The translations under genes were made by a program, and so were the position numbers. From positions 1 to 55,703 of IMG/VR virus record IMGVR_UViG_3300050014_000104: 55,703 nucleotides of DNA, one strand, 5' to 3'. This DNA is from a virus. Under the pieces are notes generated by a model. That model saw only the letters and a list, made by a program, of their open reading frames with translations, was not told the DNA's origin and made no database searches. Below are positions 41,649 to 48,818 of this stretch, one piece after another (position 1 is the stretch's first letter; the number at the start of each line of letters is the position of its first letter).

Positions 41649-42281
41649 TTACTTGTCTTGGGCAACCAAGAACTGCTTCCAGTCTTGGTGACGAGCCTTG
41701 CGAATCGTGTGAGACACCAAGATAGCCTTGGGCTGTGTAGGCTTGAAGAGCAACGTCAATCCGGCTTCTCTGTTTAACTTGTTGCCTTTCTTGTTGTTGA
41801 TTTCCTTCGTGGTCAACACCGTATTGTCATACGTGTCCGTACCACCACGAGAGAGAGGCAGAACGTGGTCAATCGTGGCCACTTCGTACTCCAAGTCATT
41901 GCCCGTGTAAGGGTCCACACCATTGTCACGGATGAACAAGCCTTCCTTCGTGGGCTTACCCTTGAATTTCTTCTCGGGGATTTTGGCATAGTTCTTCGTG
42001 ATGACAACCGTGGGTACACGGATGTGCATATGAGTGGAATGAATGCTCAAGTCCCAAGGGCGAACCGGAAGTTTCATCCACTCTTCCCAATTGACTGGGT
42101 TCACATACTCGTGTTTGTCGAAGTTGGGTGTGCCGTCTTCGTTGGTCTCGTACACGATGTCCATAGCGACGATGACACCCGTCATCAAGTCACAGATGGA
42201 CTTTGATACCAACTCCACACCGACAGGCTTCCACAGCTTGTTCAGTTTGAGCACTATTGCTTTGTGTGCGATGTCTCTCAT
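41649..42281 (-). CDS. HNH endonuclease, non-mobile type
   Basis: 210 aa. AIVLKLNKLWKPVGVELVSK at the N-terminus, a middle with VPTVVITKNYAKIP, and the HNH core FIRDNGVDPYTGNDL, ATIDHVLPLSRGGTDTYDN, TTKEINNKKGNK. The first Cys pair of the usual CxYTG motif is Asp-Pro (VDPYTG) so zinc binding is probably lost. This HNH type is widespread in phages and bacteria as a resident gene rather than a homing enzyme. It has its own promoter. Confidence 0.82.
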   Translation of the reverse strand: MRDIAHKAIVLKLNKLWKPVGVELVSKSICDLMTGVIVAMDIVYETNEDGTPNFDKHEYVNPVNWEEWMKLPVRPWDLSIHSTHMHIRVPTVVITKNYAKIPEKKFKGKPTKEGLFIRDNGVDPYTGNDLEYEVATIDHVLPLSRGGTDTYDNTVLTTKEINNKKGNKLNREAGLTLLFKPTQPKAILVSHTIRKARHQDWKQFLVAQDK

Positions 42282-42293
42282 AATGTTATGTCT

Positions 42294-42321
42294 AATCTAC
42301 CATGTTTCCTTGACTTGTCAA
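42294..42321 (-). promoter_or_regulatory. sigma70-like promoter
   Basis: On the minus strand TTGACA, 16 nt, TAGATT; the -10 ends 12 nt before the ATG at 42281. TATAAAG lies upstream. Confidence 0.6.
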
Positions 42322-42376
42322 GGCCAACTTTATAAAAAGTGACCTGACCGAGAGAGTCGCCTTCTATAAGTATGGA

Positions 42377-43225
42377 CTACAAATCCAAGTAACTACCGAT
42401 TTTCAGTTCTTTTCCATTCCAAACCCCATAGTGCATATTGCCATGAACGTCGAGGCAAATGTTGTGTGACAGGTCTGGGTTATCCAGAGAAGTCAAGTAC
42501 GGCTTGAATAAGTCGTACGGACGATAAACAACCTTCCCGTCCTCGTTGAGGGGGTCGTGGTCTAAGATGCACCACTTGACGCCCTGTGCTTGCGGGGTAT
42601 GCCCCACAATCTGATTGATGCCCCGGAGAGGGAAAAACTCCCGCTCGAAGTCGCACCATGTAATCCCACCAACTCGCTGCTGCCCCCAACGGGCACGTCC
42701 AGCGTTAAAGACCCAAGACCCTTTGCTGTTGGCTCCATCTTGGAAACCTTTACGAATCTCATGGTCAAGGTATCCCGTCAGTTCGGCAATGAACTTCGGG
42801 CGGTCCTTACGGAACTTCTTGATGTTGTCGGGCACGTTGAGTTTATGCAACCCACCGTGACTGAGCAGCCATCGGCCATCCAGAAAATGAAACCACTTCA
42901 ACTTGTCCCACAGCTTCGGGTCAATGCTGTCATGGACAATGAAATACTTCCACTGTGCATATCCACTGCACTGAAACGTGCGATAAGGATATGCATAATG
43001 TACATCGTGATTTCCGAACAAGTGAATGCGATTTGGTTTGGCAACCGAGCCAGAAAGCCAGCAGCATGTCTCCCGAAACATTTCGGGTGTATCTGAAAAA
43101 TCATCGAAGTAATCGCCCAAGAAGATTATCTCGTCCGCTCCCACCGAAGCAATTATCTTCTCAGCCCTTTCCCATTTGAGATGGATGTCGGGTATAATCA
43201 GTGTAATCTTGTTTGTATTGCTCAT
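42377..43225 (-). CDS. Calcineurin-like metallophosphoesterase
   Basis: 282 aa. All metal-site blocks are present: IIPDIHLKWE (D-x-H), IIFLGDYFDD (G-D-x-x-D), HLFGNHDVHY (G-N-H-D), LLSHGGLHKL and IVGHTPQAQG (G-H-T). Phage enzymes like this (e.g. lambda NinI) dephosphorylate proteins; nucleic-acid or cyclic-phosphate substrates are also possible. Starts inside the 3' end of the LAGLIDADG gene; TTTACT/TATATT at 43275-43247 (minus) could be its promoter. Stop is TAG. Confidence 0.88.
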   Translation of the reverse strand: MSNTNKITLIIPDIHLKWERAEKIIASVGADEIIFLGDYFDDFSDTPEMFRETCCWLSGSVAKPNRIHLFGNHDVHYAYPYRTFQCSGYAQWKYFIVHDSIDPKLWDKLKWFHFLDGRWLLSHGGLHKLNVPDNIKKFRKDRPKFIAELTGYLDHEIRKGFQDGANSKGSWVFNAGRARWGQQRVGGITWCDFEREFFPLRGINQIVGHTPQAQGVKWCILDHDPLNEDGKVVYRPYDLFKPYLTSLDNPDLSHNICLDVHGNMHYGVWNGKELKIGSYLDL

Positions 43226-44006
43226 AGGTTTTCAATTTTCGTTCCAAATATACCACGGAATTGCCATAAAGTAAAGAGCAAAGTTTCATTGCTTTTTTGC
43301 CACTTGTTCTTGCTCGCCATATGTTATGGTCCTCAGAAAGTGTGAGGTTTAGGGACAATGATGATTTTACATAGTCAATGAACCCTTGTATCACCGATTT
43401 GCTTCCACACAATCCGACCTCCAAACTTTTGTATGGATATTGACTATTGACACATACATGCCCGTCTCCATCTACCACGCCACGCCAAAAATGTCGTTGA
43501 AGATGTTTTGGTATGGAGGGCGGAACTGCTGTCAAACTTTTCCTCTCGGTGATGTTATGCATTGATAAGTCCTCACACATTTTTTGACATCGTATTGCTA
43601 ATCTTGCTGTGGGGAAAGGTCCGCCAAATCCCCCTGATATGACTATTTGGTATTTGTTATTCCCTCTGATGGATTTTATAAACTTATCCAAATGTGGTTT
43701 ATCGGACTCTTTGAGTGCAATAATGATGTCTTTACCTCTGCTTATGCATCCATCTGCAAGAATGAACCCTAACCAGTACGCCTTTTCCTCGGTGTCTATT
43801 CGCTCAAAAAATCGCTCGTGGAATGTATAGCGTTTGCTGGTCTGTTGAGTGGTTCTGGTAGGCAATCCGTGGCGACGAACTATGTTGAGTACGGTAGCGA
43901 AATGTACTCCTGTTTGTTTGGATACTCCTATGGAGGATATGCCCTCCGTGTAGAGTTTGACAATTTGGTTTTCTACCTCTGCGGGGGTCTGATTGTATGT
44001 TCTCAT
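43161..44006 (-). CDS. LAGLIDADG homing endonuclease
   Basis: 281 aa. HTH-like N-terminus (ISSIGVSKQTGVHFATVLNI), then two catalytic motifs: KAYWLGFILADGCISRG (~80) and RHFWRGVVDGDGHVCVN (~175). Same class as the gene at 39696. Overlaps the start of the metallophosphoesterase gene by 65 nt, consistent with insertion at that gene's 5' end. Confidence 0.88.
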   Translation of the reverse strand: MRTYNQTPAEVENQIVKLYTEGISSIGVSKQTGVHFATVLNIVRRHGLPTRTTQQTSKRYTFHERFFERIDTEEKAYWLGFILADGCISRGKDIIIALKESDKPHLDKFIKSIRGNNKYQIVISGGFGGPFPTARLAIRCQKMCEDLSMHNITERKSLTAVPPSIPKHLQRHFWRGVVDGDGHVCVNSQYPYKSLEVGLCGSKSVIQGFIDYVKSSLSLNLTLSEDHNIWRARTSGKKAMKLCSLLYGNSVVYLERKLKTYEQYKQDYTDYTRHPSQMGKG

Positions 44007-44026
44007 TGATAATAAATATCAATGAG
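44002..44026 (-). promoter_or_regulatory. Perfect 10-bp start-codon hairpin of LAGLIDADG gene
   Basis: CTCATTGATA and TATCAATGAG separated by 5 nt; in the mRNA the loop is TTTAT and the ATG at 44006 lies in the 3' arm. The TATTTAT box lies 5 nt before the ATG. Confidence 0.65.
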
Positions 44027-44060
44027 TCCCCGAAATCATCAACATATCTGCCTAAATAAA

Positions 44061-44993
44061 TTAGGATGATGCAAACTGATTTCTCCATTTTAGTTTTCCT
44101 CTTTCGGATTGTTTCTTTCGGTTCTCGTCTTTGGACCAGTACATTTGGCTCTGCATTTGAAACCAATCGTTGTTGGCTCTCCCCCGTGCAGAGTTGGTTT
44201 TTATCATATTGCAAATGTGGGAGTTTCCGAGTGATAATGCTTTTGAAGTAGAGTGATATGTTTGATTGCACAGGAAACAATGACATTCCCATATTCTTCC
44301 ATACCACTTTTTAGAACATTTACCAGTCCACCGAAGGACTTCCCGCTTCTCATTCTTGTCGCCTGTCCAATCATGGGTTCTGGTACATGTCATGGAGCAA
44401 GAAGTTGTACTTCCAGCAAGAATATACTCTAATTTCTTTATACATTTAGACCCGCAGATGAGGCAAGTGCAATTATAGAATGACTTCCTTCTTTTATTTG
44501 TATAGGCATACGAGTCAATGCGAAGGTTGTTAATGCTTCGACCTATCATTTTACGATGGCGAATGTCAGCATACATTTTTTTGCGACATCCACAACTTCT
44601 GGTATTACCAGATGTAAGACCTGTTCCACCACAGCGGAATATTTTGAACGTGCCATCGTCGTGGTCACAGCGGCATTCGTATTGATATTGATGATGTTTG
44701 TTTATTCCCATCTGTTTGATTACAGTAATGACATTGGTCGCATCTTCAAACCGATAAACCTTTCCAGTAATATCAACAATGTGGGAAGCACCTGTGGCTT
44801 TATGACTACATTTTAGGCATTGAGTGACGTGACCACTGGCAATGTTATGTCCATTACCAATGAATTTCTTCTTACACTTCTTACAGAGAACTAAAAACTT
44901 TCTACGTTCATATTTGTTTGATTTTATTTCTCGGAGTATTTCAATATGTTCAAAGGAGTGACCAATAAGATTGTTAATTCCAATACTTTTCAT
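44061..44993 (-). CDS. Array of four zinc DNA-binding modules, no nuclease domain visible
   Basis: 310 aa from ATG 44993. Four successive units of the module that precedes HNH domains elsewhere in this window: LCKKCKKKF...SGHVTQCLKC; YECRCDHDD...SGNTRSCGC; YNCTCLICGS...AGSTTSCSMTC; WECHCFLCNQ...LGNSHICNM. No HNH, GIY-YIG, LAGLIDADG or PD-(D/E)XK signature follows; the C-terminus is short and basic. It may be an endonuclease that lost its catalytic part, or a stand-alone DNA-binding protein. Starts just after the metallophosphoesterase stop (TGATATG). Confidence 0.65.
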   Translation of the reverse strand: MKSIGINNLIGHSFEHIEILREIKSNKYERRKFLVLCKKCKKKFIGNGHNIASGHVTQCLKCSHKATGASHIVDITGKVYRFEDATNVITVIKQMGINKHHQYQYECRCDHDDGTFKIFRCGGTGLTSGNTRSCGCRKKMYADIRHRKMIGRSINNLRIDSYAYTNKRRKSFYNCTCLICGSKCIKKLEYILAGSTTSCSMTCTRTHDWTGDKNEKREVLRWTGKCSKKWYGRIWECHCFLCNQTYHSTSKALSLGNSHICNMIKTNSARGRANNDWFQMQSQMYWSKDENRKKQSERGKLKWRNQFASS

Positions 44994-44994
44994 A

Positions 44995-45915
44995 TCAATA
45001 ATCAAGCACCGACAGAGTGGGGTCAATGGAAGCCAATGGCATTGGATAGAATGTCTCTCCCGATTCATTTCCAACCACTAATTCCCGATGAATGCGAACC
45101 ACATGCACTTGGGTTACATTGTCAGAATATAGATTTACAAGTGCGAATGCGTGTTTCCAAGCATTCTTTGCTCCACCATTGCTATTATACTCGGCTTTGA
45201 GTTTGGTTAGGCACCCAATACAGTAAGCGGCACGGTCTTCCCAATAATTTCCATCGTATGTCTCCGCAAGGACTTTGTGCTGGTGTCCATAGATAACATT
45301 ATCAAAGTCCTTATACATCCGTTTGACTGAGGCATTGTTGAATCCATGCATCACAATCAATCCTCGTTCCTCTTTGGGTGCTTGAATAATATACATTGAA
45401 TCGGTCTCTCCACCCCAGTACGGAATGTATTGTATGTTCAACTCCTTCCACAATGACCATTTATGGAAGGCGAGATTTTGCGGGTTGTAGTCGGGGTCAT
45501 CAGCAAATTGCTCGAAGATGGGATTAGAGAAGAAGGTACGGGACCATTGGTCATGGTTTCCTTCAAGCTGGACTTTGATTGCCTCGGGGTATTTTTTAGC
45601 AAGGTAATTCCAAAACGCATACGCCATTTTCTTTTGGGCATACCACGATGCCTTGTACCATTTACCATCATTACTTTTGACATTTCCTTCTCGACCTATG
45701 GCTTTTGTCCAATGGGAGATGCAGTCCATTTCCATGAGGTCTCCGATATGGATGATGCCATCAAGTTTGATGTTCTTGGTGTATTGAAGCATCAAGGAGA
45801 TAGCTGCGGGGTGATGACAGAATTGAGGATTGAGATAACTTCCGTCATTACTGGGGGATTGAAAATGCGTATCAGGAATGATAAGCCACGTTTGGAGTTT
45901 TGTTACTTTTTTCAT
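44995..45915 (-). CDS. Calcineurin-like metallophosphoesterase
   Basis: 306 aa. WLIIPDTHFQSPS (D-x-H), GIIHIGDLMEMD (G-D), VQLEGNHDQWSR (G-N-H-D), GLIVMHGFNNAS and NVIYGHQHKVL (G-H-x-H). This type resembles phage-encoded MPEs near replication genes. Substrate unknown. A second, distinct member is at 42377-43225. Its start is overlapped by the small ORF at 45992, which carries the promoter. Confidence 0.88.
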   Translation of the reverse strand: MKKVTKLQTWLIIPDTHFQSPSNDGSYLNPQFCHHPAAISLMLQYTKNIKLDGIIHIGDLMEMDCISHWTKAIGREGNVKSNDGKWYKASWYAQKKMAYAFWNYLAKKYPEAIKVQLEGNHDQWSRTFFSNPIFEQFADDPDYNPQNLAFHKWSLWKELNIQYIPYWGGETDSMYIIQAPKEERGLIVMHGFNNASVKRMYKDFDNVIYGHQHKVLAETYDGNYWEDRAAYCIGCLTKLKAEYNSNGGAKNAWKHAFALVNLYSDNVTQVHVVRIHRELVVGNESGETFYPMPLASIDPTLSVLDY

Positions 45916-45992
45916 AATCTACTATTATTGTTTGCCTCGGAGCGTCTCCAAGGACTTTGTTTATGATGGCACTATTTACCATTTTAGTCATA
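45873..45992 (-). CDS. Small ORF starting at a leaderless promoter
   Basis: 39 aa (MTKMVNSAIINKVLGDAPRQ...). Its ATG lies 6 nt after a TATAAT, and the frame runs 43 nt into the phosphoesterase gene. It may act as a translated leader that brings ribosomes to the phosphoesterase start. No similarity recognised. Confidence 0.4.
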
Positions 45993-45998
45993 CTACCA

Positions 45999-46026
45999 TT
46001 ATATCAAACCTACAACAGAAGTCAAT
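45999..46026 (-). promoter_or_regulatory. sigma70 promoter, leaderless arrangement
   Basis: On the minus strand TTGACT, 16 nt, TATAAT (consensus -10), exactly 6 nt before the ATG at 45992. The -35 overlaps the end of the cupin gene. Confidence 0.8.
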
Positions 46027-46438
46027 CCCCTTTTTCACCGAACTTATGAAAGTATCTCAACGGTCTCCACAAATGGTTATTAACCCAGAACCCCCATTTT
46101 CTGTATTGACGTGAGCATAGCAATAACGTCCAAGCACCTTCGGGCGGGATTTCAAGCCGATGCTGTTTGTCGCCTTTGGCATACCAAATGGATGGGGCTT
46201 TGATATGCCTACTGCCATTCGGGGTATGATTTGTATAACTACCCTTAAAGAGAAAGGATAGAAAGTCGCATCCGTGGTCATGAAAGTGGGGACCAACGTC
46301 AGAACTAATCCAGTGATGAATCCGAATTGAGTAACCAAAGAATAAGAATGTCCAACGGGTCAAGTAATGAGTTGACCCTTGATACATCTTTTCAGCCCAG
46401 CGAATCTGGAAGGGGCGAAATTTTCGGTATTCTTTCAT
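46022..46438 (-). CDS. Cupin-like protein
   Basis: 138 aa. IRIHHWISSDVGPHFHDHGC (metal-binding His cluster), FLSFLFKGSYTNHTP, then QHRLEIPPEGAWTLLLC in the second cupin motif and a final WGFWV strand. The H-x-H...H pattern supports metal binding. Related phage proteins have no assigned function; small-molecule or sugar chemistry is possible. Confidence 0.7.
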   Translation of the reverse strand: MKEYRKFRPFQIRWAEKMYQGSTHYLTRWTFLFFGYSIRIHHWISSDVGPHFHDHGCDFLSFLFKGSYTNHTPNGSRHIKAPSIWYAKGDKQHRLEIPPEGAWTLLLCSRQYRKWGFWVNNHLWRPLRYFHKFGEKGD

Positions 46439-46447
46439 ATTGTGTCG

Positions 46448-46518
46448 GTTATTGCTGACATTACCTATTGTCTGTTATTTCTGACGTTTCTCTCTACTGT
46501 CTGATATGTATGACATAT
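46448..46518 (+). promoter_or_regulatory. Direct repeats and palindromic operator candidate
   Basis: GTTATTGCTGAC (46448) recurs as GTTATTTCTGAC (46474), each followed by a CTGTCT or TTGTCT. Then ATATGT-ATG-ACATAT, a 6+6 palindrome (46504-46518), runs into the ATG at 46517. Located between divergent genes, next to a protein with its own HTH domain, so autoregulation is likely. Confidence 0.45.
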
Positions 46519-47149
46519 GATTATTGAGAAAGAAATTGGAACTGGTACAGATTGTATCTATGTTTATTACAATCCGAATGACAAAAAACTTGCGTTGATG
46601 GAAAGCAAAGACCGATGGGAATGCAAGATAGGATTTTCTTCCACTGACCCAGTAAAGCGGATACAGAGTCAGGGGTATCAAACATCTATGGCAAGAGAGC
46701 CAGTCATTGGTCTGGTAATACGGACTACGAATGGTTACTATACTGAATCCTTCATTCATAAGCGTCTTTACAGTTATAGAGTCCCCTCAAAAGTAGGCGG
46801 TGACGAGTGGTTTCTCACGTCTCCCGCCGAAGTTGAATCAATTTTTGTTAATGACATTTTGCCAAATAAAAGTGGAGATACTTACTGCGAATATGAAATC
46901 TCAGATACCAATGACTTTGCTTCGGTGTTAAACTTGCATAGGAAAAAAGTAAATATGACAAATGAAAACCTTTGCAACAAAGTCAAGGTTAGTCGGGATA
47001 CGCTATGGAGACTTTTCCACGGACAGAAAACTGTGTGCCTTTCAACTGTATTCAAGGTGTTAAATGAATTGGATTTAGACATTACGTTAAAATCAAAACT
47101 TCCTGCTGACAAAATAAAGATTCATACATCGGCTCGTAAGGCACGTTAG
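46517..47149 (+). CDS. GIY-YIG (T5orf172/MUG113-type) protein with C-terminal HTH
   Basis: 210 aa. Residues ~12-115 follow the T5orf172/MUG113 branch of the GIY-YIG superfamily: CIYVYYNP, CKIGFSSTDPVKRIQSQ, TESFIHKRLYSYRV, DEWFLTSPAEVESIF. The C-terminal ~75 residues form an XRE-type HTH: TNENLCNKVKVSRDTLWRLF then FKVLNELDLDI. A nuclease with its own operator-binding domain is plausible. Stop codon TAG. Confidence 0.75.
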   Translation: MIIEKEIGTGTDCIYVYYNPNDKKLALMESKDRWECKIGFSSTDPVKRIQSQGYQTSMAREPVIGLVIRTTNGYYTESFIHKRLYSYRVPSKVGGDEWFLTSPAEVESIFVNDILPNKSGDTYCEYEISDTNDFASVLNLHRKKVNMTNENLCNKVKVSRDTLWRLFHGQKTVCLSTVFKVLNELDLDITLKSKLPADKIKIHTSARKAR

Positions 47150-47172
47150 CACTCATATATGAATCGTTAAAT

Positions 47173-47254
47173 TGGTCAGCGCAACGGGACTTGAACCACG
47201 TAAACCTCCACTATGTATTAGACAGTGGCGCTCTGCCAATTGAGCTATGCGCTG
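47173..47254 (-). tRNA. tRNA-like gene with enlarged anticodon arm (A)
   Basis: 82 nt with encoded CCA. Acceptor CAGCGCA/TGCGCTG (7 bp), D-stem GCTC/GAGC, T-loop TTCAAGT. The anticodon arm is 21 nt instead of 17: CCACTGT/ATAGTGG pair for 7 bp (one G-U) around loop CTAATAC. The T-stem ACGGG/CCCGT is perfect only if one T is bulged. The anticodon would read AAT with normal loop numbering; identity is uncertain and the gene may be degenerate. Confidence 0.6.
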
Positions 47255-47256
47255 GT

Positions 47257-47362
47257 TGGTCAACGAGGTAGGAATCGAACCTACGGCCCCGTGCATGTGT
47301 AGCACCACAGAATTCACTGTGCGGATTATTAGTCCGGCGCTCTTCCACTGAGCTACTCGTTG
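47257..47362 (-). tRNA. tRNA-like gene with ~30-nt insertion beside the anticodon stem (B)
   Basis: 106 nt with encoded CCA. Acceptor CAACGAG/CTCGTTG, D-stem GCTC/GAGC, T-arm GTAGG-TTCGATT-CCTAC are perfect. Anticodon stem CCGGA with loop CTAATAA (apparent anticodon AAT). Between TCCG and GGGGCC is an extra ~30 nt forming two hairpins, CACAG/CTGTG and GTGC/GCAC. Removing it restores a canonical class I tRNA (TCCGG closing the stem), so it looks inserted rather than a class II variable arm. Confidence 0.6.
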
Positions 47363-47364
47363 AT

Positions 47365-47444
47365 TGGCGGGGCACCGAGGACTCGAACCTCGAACCTTCA
47401 TTGCATTGCTGCAATGCTGCTCTATCCCATTGAGCTAATGCCCC
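47365..47444 (-). tRNA. tRNA-like gene with enlarged anticodon arm (C)
   Basis: 80 nt with encoded CCA. Acceptor GGGGCAT/GTGCCCC, D-stem GCTC/GAGC, T-arm CGAGG-TTCGAGT-CCTCG, variable AGGTT all normal. The anticodon arm has 20 nt instead of 17: CATTGC/GCAATG can pair for 6 bp around AGCAAT, or GCATTG/CAATGC around CAG, so no standard 7-nt loop with U33 forms. Identity cannot be assigned. The three genes A-C lie only 2 nt apart. Confidence 0.6.
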
Positions 47445-47457
47445 AAATTTCATATCG

Positions 47458-47730
47458 TTATGCCAGTATCAATTCCTCTGCGTGAGCGGCGAGATACTGC
47501 CGTTGGGCCTCTTGCTTGGCACCCCTTAACTCTTCAATCATCTCCGTGGCCCGTGCCCGCATCTTAAGCAAGTTGTACTGCATCCCACCAGCGTAGCCCT
47601 TGGCTCTCTGGGTCTCCTTGATGTCGGCCTTCGTCTCACGAATCTGCTGGCTGAGTGCTTTGTAAGTAGCCTTCCAGTTGGAACGATAAGCTAAATACGT
47701 TTCTTTGCTATTGAATGTGTATGTTGTCAT
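47458..47730 (-). CDS. Small helical phage protein
   Basis: 90 aa, almost entirely helical: KETYLAYRSNWKATYKALSQ, EMIEELRGAKQEAQRQYLAA. Proteins with this 'Y-L ... W-K-x-x-Y-x-x-L-S ... A-x-R-x-Y-L-A-A' layout are common small phage ORFs of unknown role. Located just upstream of the tRNAs on the same strand, so it may share their transcript. Confidence 0.65.
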   Translation of the reverse strand: MTTYTFNSKETYLAYRSNWKATYKALSQQIRETKADIKETQRAKGYAGGMQYNLLKMRARATEMIEELRGAKQEAQRQYLAAHAEELILA

Positions 47731-47772
47731 ATGTTTTCGTTTCTTTTTTGTTATTTTTTCGTTTCTTTTACC

Positions 47773-47801
47773 TTCCCGATGATATTTATTTCATATGGGA
47801 A
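47773..47801 (+). promoter_or_regulatory. Start-codon hairpin with TATTTAT box
   Basis: TTCCC/GGGAA outer stem and ATGA/TCAT inner stem around the loop TATTTATT; the ATG at 47795 lies between the two 3' arms. Confidence 0.5.
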
Positions 47802-47944
47802 GAAAATCATTAAATAGGACACCCGATGAACAACGAACAACCATCAACGAGCGTAGAATGCGATATTACTGGAAACACCGCAAACAGGAGCGAGCCAATG
47901 CTCTCAAGCGATATTATAGAAAAAAAGACGTGTGCCAAATGTAA
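47795..47944 (+). CDS. Basic leader ORF overlapping the HNH gene in another frame
   Basis: 49 aa: MGRKSLNRTPDEQ, then RRMRYYWKHRKQERANALKR and YYRKKD. A close relative precedes the GIY-YIG gene at 55438 (minus). The basic 'RYYRKK' end is typical of N-termini joined directly to a Cys-rich HNH start, and the nuclease frame (+1) has exactly such a start (CAKCK) 8 codons before this frame stops. An A7 run (AGAAAAAAAGAC) near the end could permit slippage into the nuclease frame. Either a leader peptide or the true N-terminus. Confidence 0.5.
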   Translation: MGRKSLNRTPDEQRTTINERRMRYYWKHRKQERANALKRYYRKKDVCQM

Positions 47945-48464
47945 ATTGGATTTGCCGTTGGAAATGTTTAGCATACGCAATAGAAATAATAGTACGTTGA
48001 ATTGTTATTGTAAGTTATGCCAACCTGTGATTGCTCATAATTGGCGGATAAATAATTTGGGTAAAGTGAAGTGTCGGGAGAAATTATATCGCCGAGATAA
48101 TAAGGATAAAATCCAACGGCAGCAGAAAGAATATATGACACGGTGGATTGCCAGATTAAACTCTCGATTCGGCAGATGGAAAAAGAGTGCCCATCGGCGA
48201 GGAATTTCATTTGATTTAACTTTGGTGCAATTGGAAACAATGCCATTGTTATGTCATTATACTGGAAATGTATTGACGTTGGAAAGTAACAGACGGAATA
48301 CAGTTTCGTTGGATAGATTGGATTCTTCGCAGGGGTACACCATAACCAATGTAGTTTATTGCTGTTCGTTTGTAAATCTAATGAAGCATGAATTATCATA
48401 TAGTGATTTTGTTAATTCTTGTAAAGCAATTGTCGGTCATTATGAAAAATGTCATAAGAGTTGA
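47826..48464 (+). CDS. HNH homing endonuclease
   Basis: 212 aa from ATG 47826; translation may instead arise by frameshift from the 47795 ORF. Zinc pairs CAKCKLDLPLEMF and CYCKLC (~35-65), a basic helical segment (KDKIQRQQKEYMTRW), then CHYTGNVL and SLDRLDSSQGYTITNVVYCC and NLMKHELSYSDF, the same nuclease signature as at 6682 and 10977. The first ~35 residues (MNNEQPSTSVECDITGNT) have no domain character, as expected if they merely overlap the leader frame. Ends 13 nt inside the convergent Pth2 gene. Confidence 0.82.
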   Translation: MNNEQPSTSVECDITGNTANRSEPMLSSDIIEKKTCAKCKLDLPLEMFSIRNRNNSTLNCYCKLCQPVIAHNWRINNLGKVKCREKLYRRDNKDKIQRQQKEYMTRWIARLNSRFGRWKKSAHRRGISFDLTLVQLETMPLLCHYTGNVLTLESNRRNTVSLDRLDSSQGYTITNVVYCCSFVNLMKHELSYSDFVNSCKAIVGHYEKCHKS

Positions 48465-48802
48465 AAGTGTTTTGTTATATGTTTTATATCATTTTTCATA
48501 GCAGGGCCAAGGCCCAAAGCTGTAATGGTGGGTTCGCCACCGAAAAAGTTAGGACAACCTGAATCGGTCACTAAGTACGTGGAGATGCCCGCAGCCTCGG
48601 CTTCTTCTTTAGCACGAAGAAGGTGATGGAGGTTTTTGGCTTCGAGGCAAACTTTGGTGCCGGGGTGAGTGGGATACTCGGCGTGATACTCCTTTTGAAG
48701 GTCGGAGTTAGCATTAAGAAATGCACCGAGATAAGCATGGCCAGCTTGAGAGGCAATCTTGCCTGTGTCCATGCCAAGGTCCATACGCACGATGGAGTAC
48801 AA
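48452..48802 (-). CDS. pth2: Peptidyl-tRNA hydrolase 2
   Basis: 116 aa, the usual Pth2 length. SIVRMDLGMDTGKIASQAGHA (Lys and Gly of the active-site loop), GTKVCLEAKNLHHLL, TYLVTDSG and GEPTITALGLGPA match the archaeal/eukaryal-type Pth2 family, which frees tRNA from stalled peptidyl-tRNA. Start codon is TTG. In-frame upstream are ATG AAT AAT ACT TTC ACA, then TAG, then 7 codons to the TTG; so a longer form would need amber read-through. Lies downstream of an amber-type tRNA on the same strand. Confidence 0.85.
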   Translation of the reverse strand: MYSIVRMDLGMDTGKIASQAGHAYLGAFLNANSDLQKEYHAEYPTHPGTKVCLEAKNLHHLLRAKEEAEAAGISTYLVTDSGCPNFFGGEPTITALGLGPAMKNDIKHITKHFQLL

Positions 48803-48818
48803 ACGGAGAGTGGAGTCG

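Noticed and set aside
41649-42281. This HNH gene as a homing endonuclease insertion
   Set aside because: It has its own promoter and terminator, no hairpin or TATTTAT start, no overlap with neighbours, and belongs to a family usually resident in phage genomes.
47257-47362. Class II (Leu/Ser/Tyr) tRNA with a long variable arm
   Set aside because: The D-arm is class I type, the extra DNA folds into two hairpins rather than one, and its removal restores a perfect 27-43 pair, so an insertion fits better.
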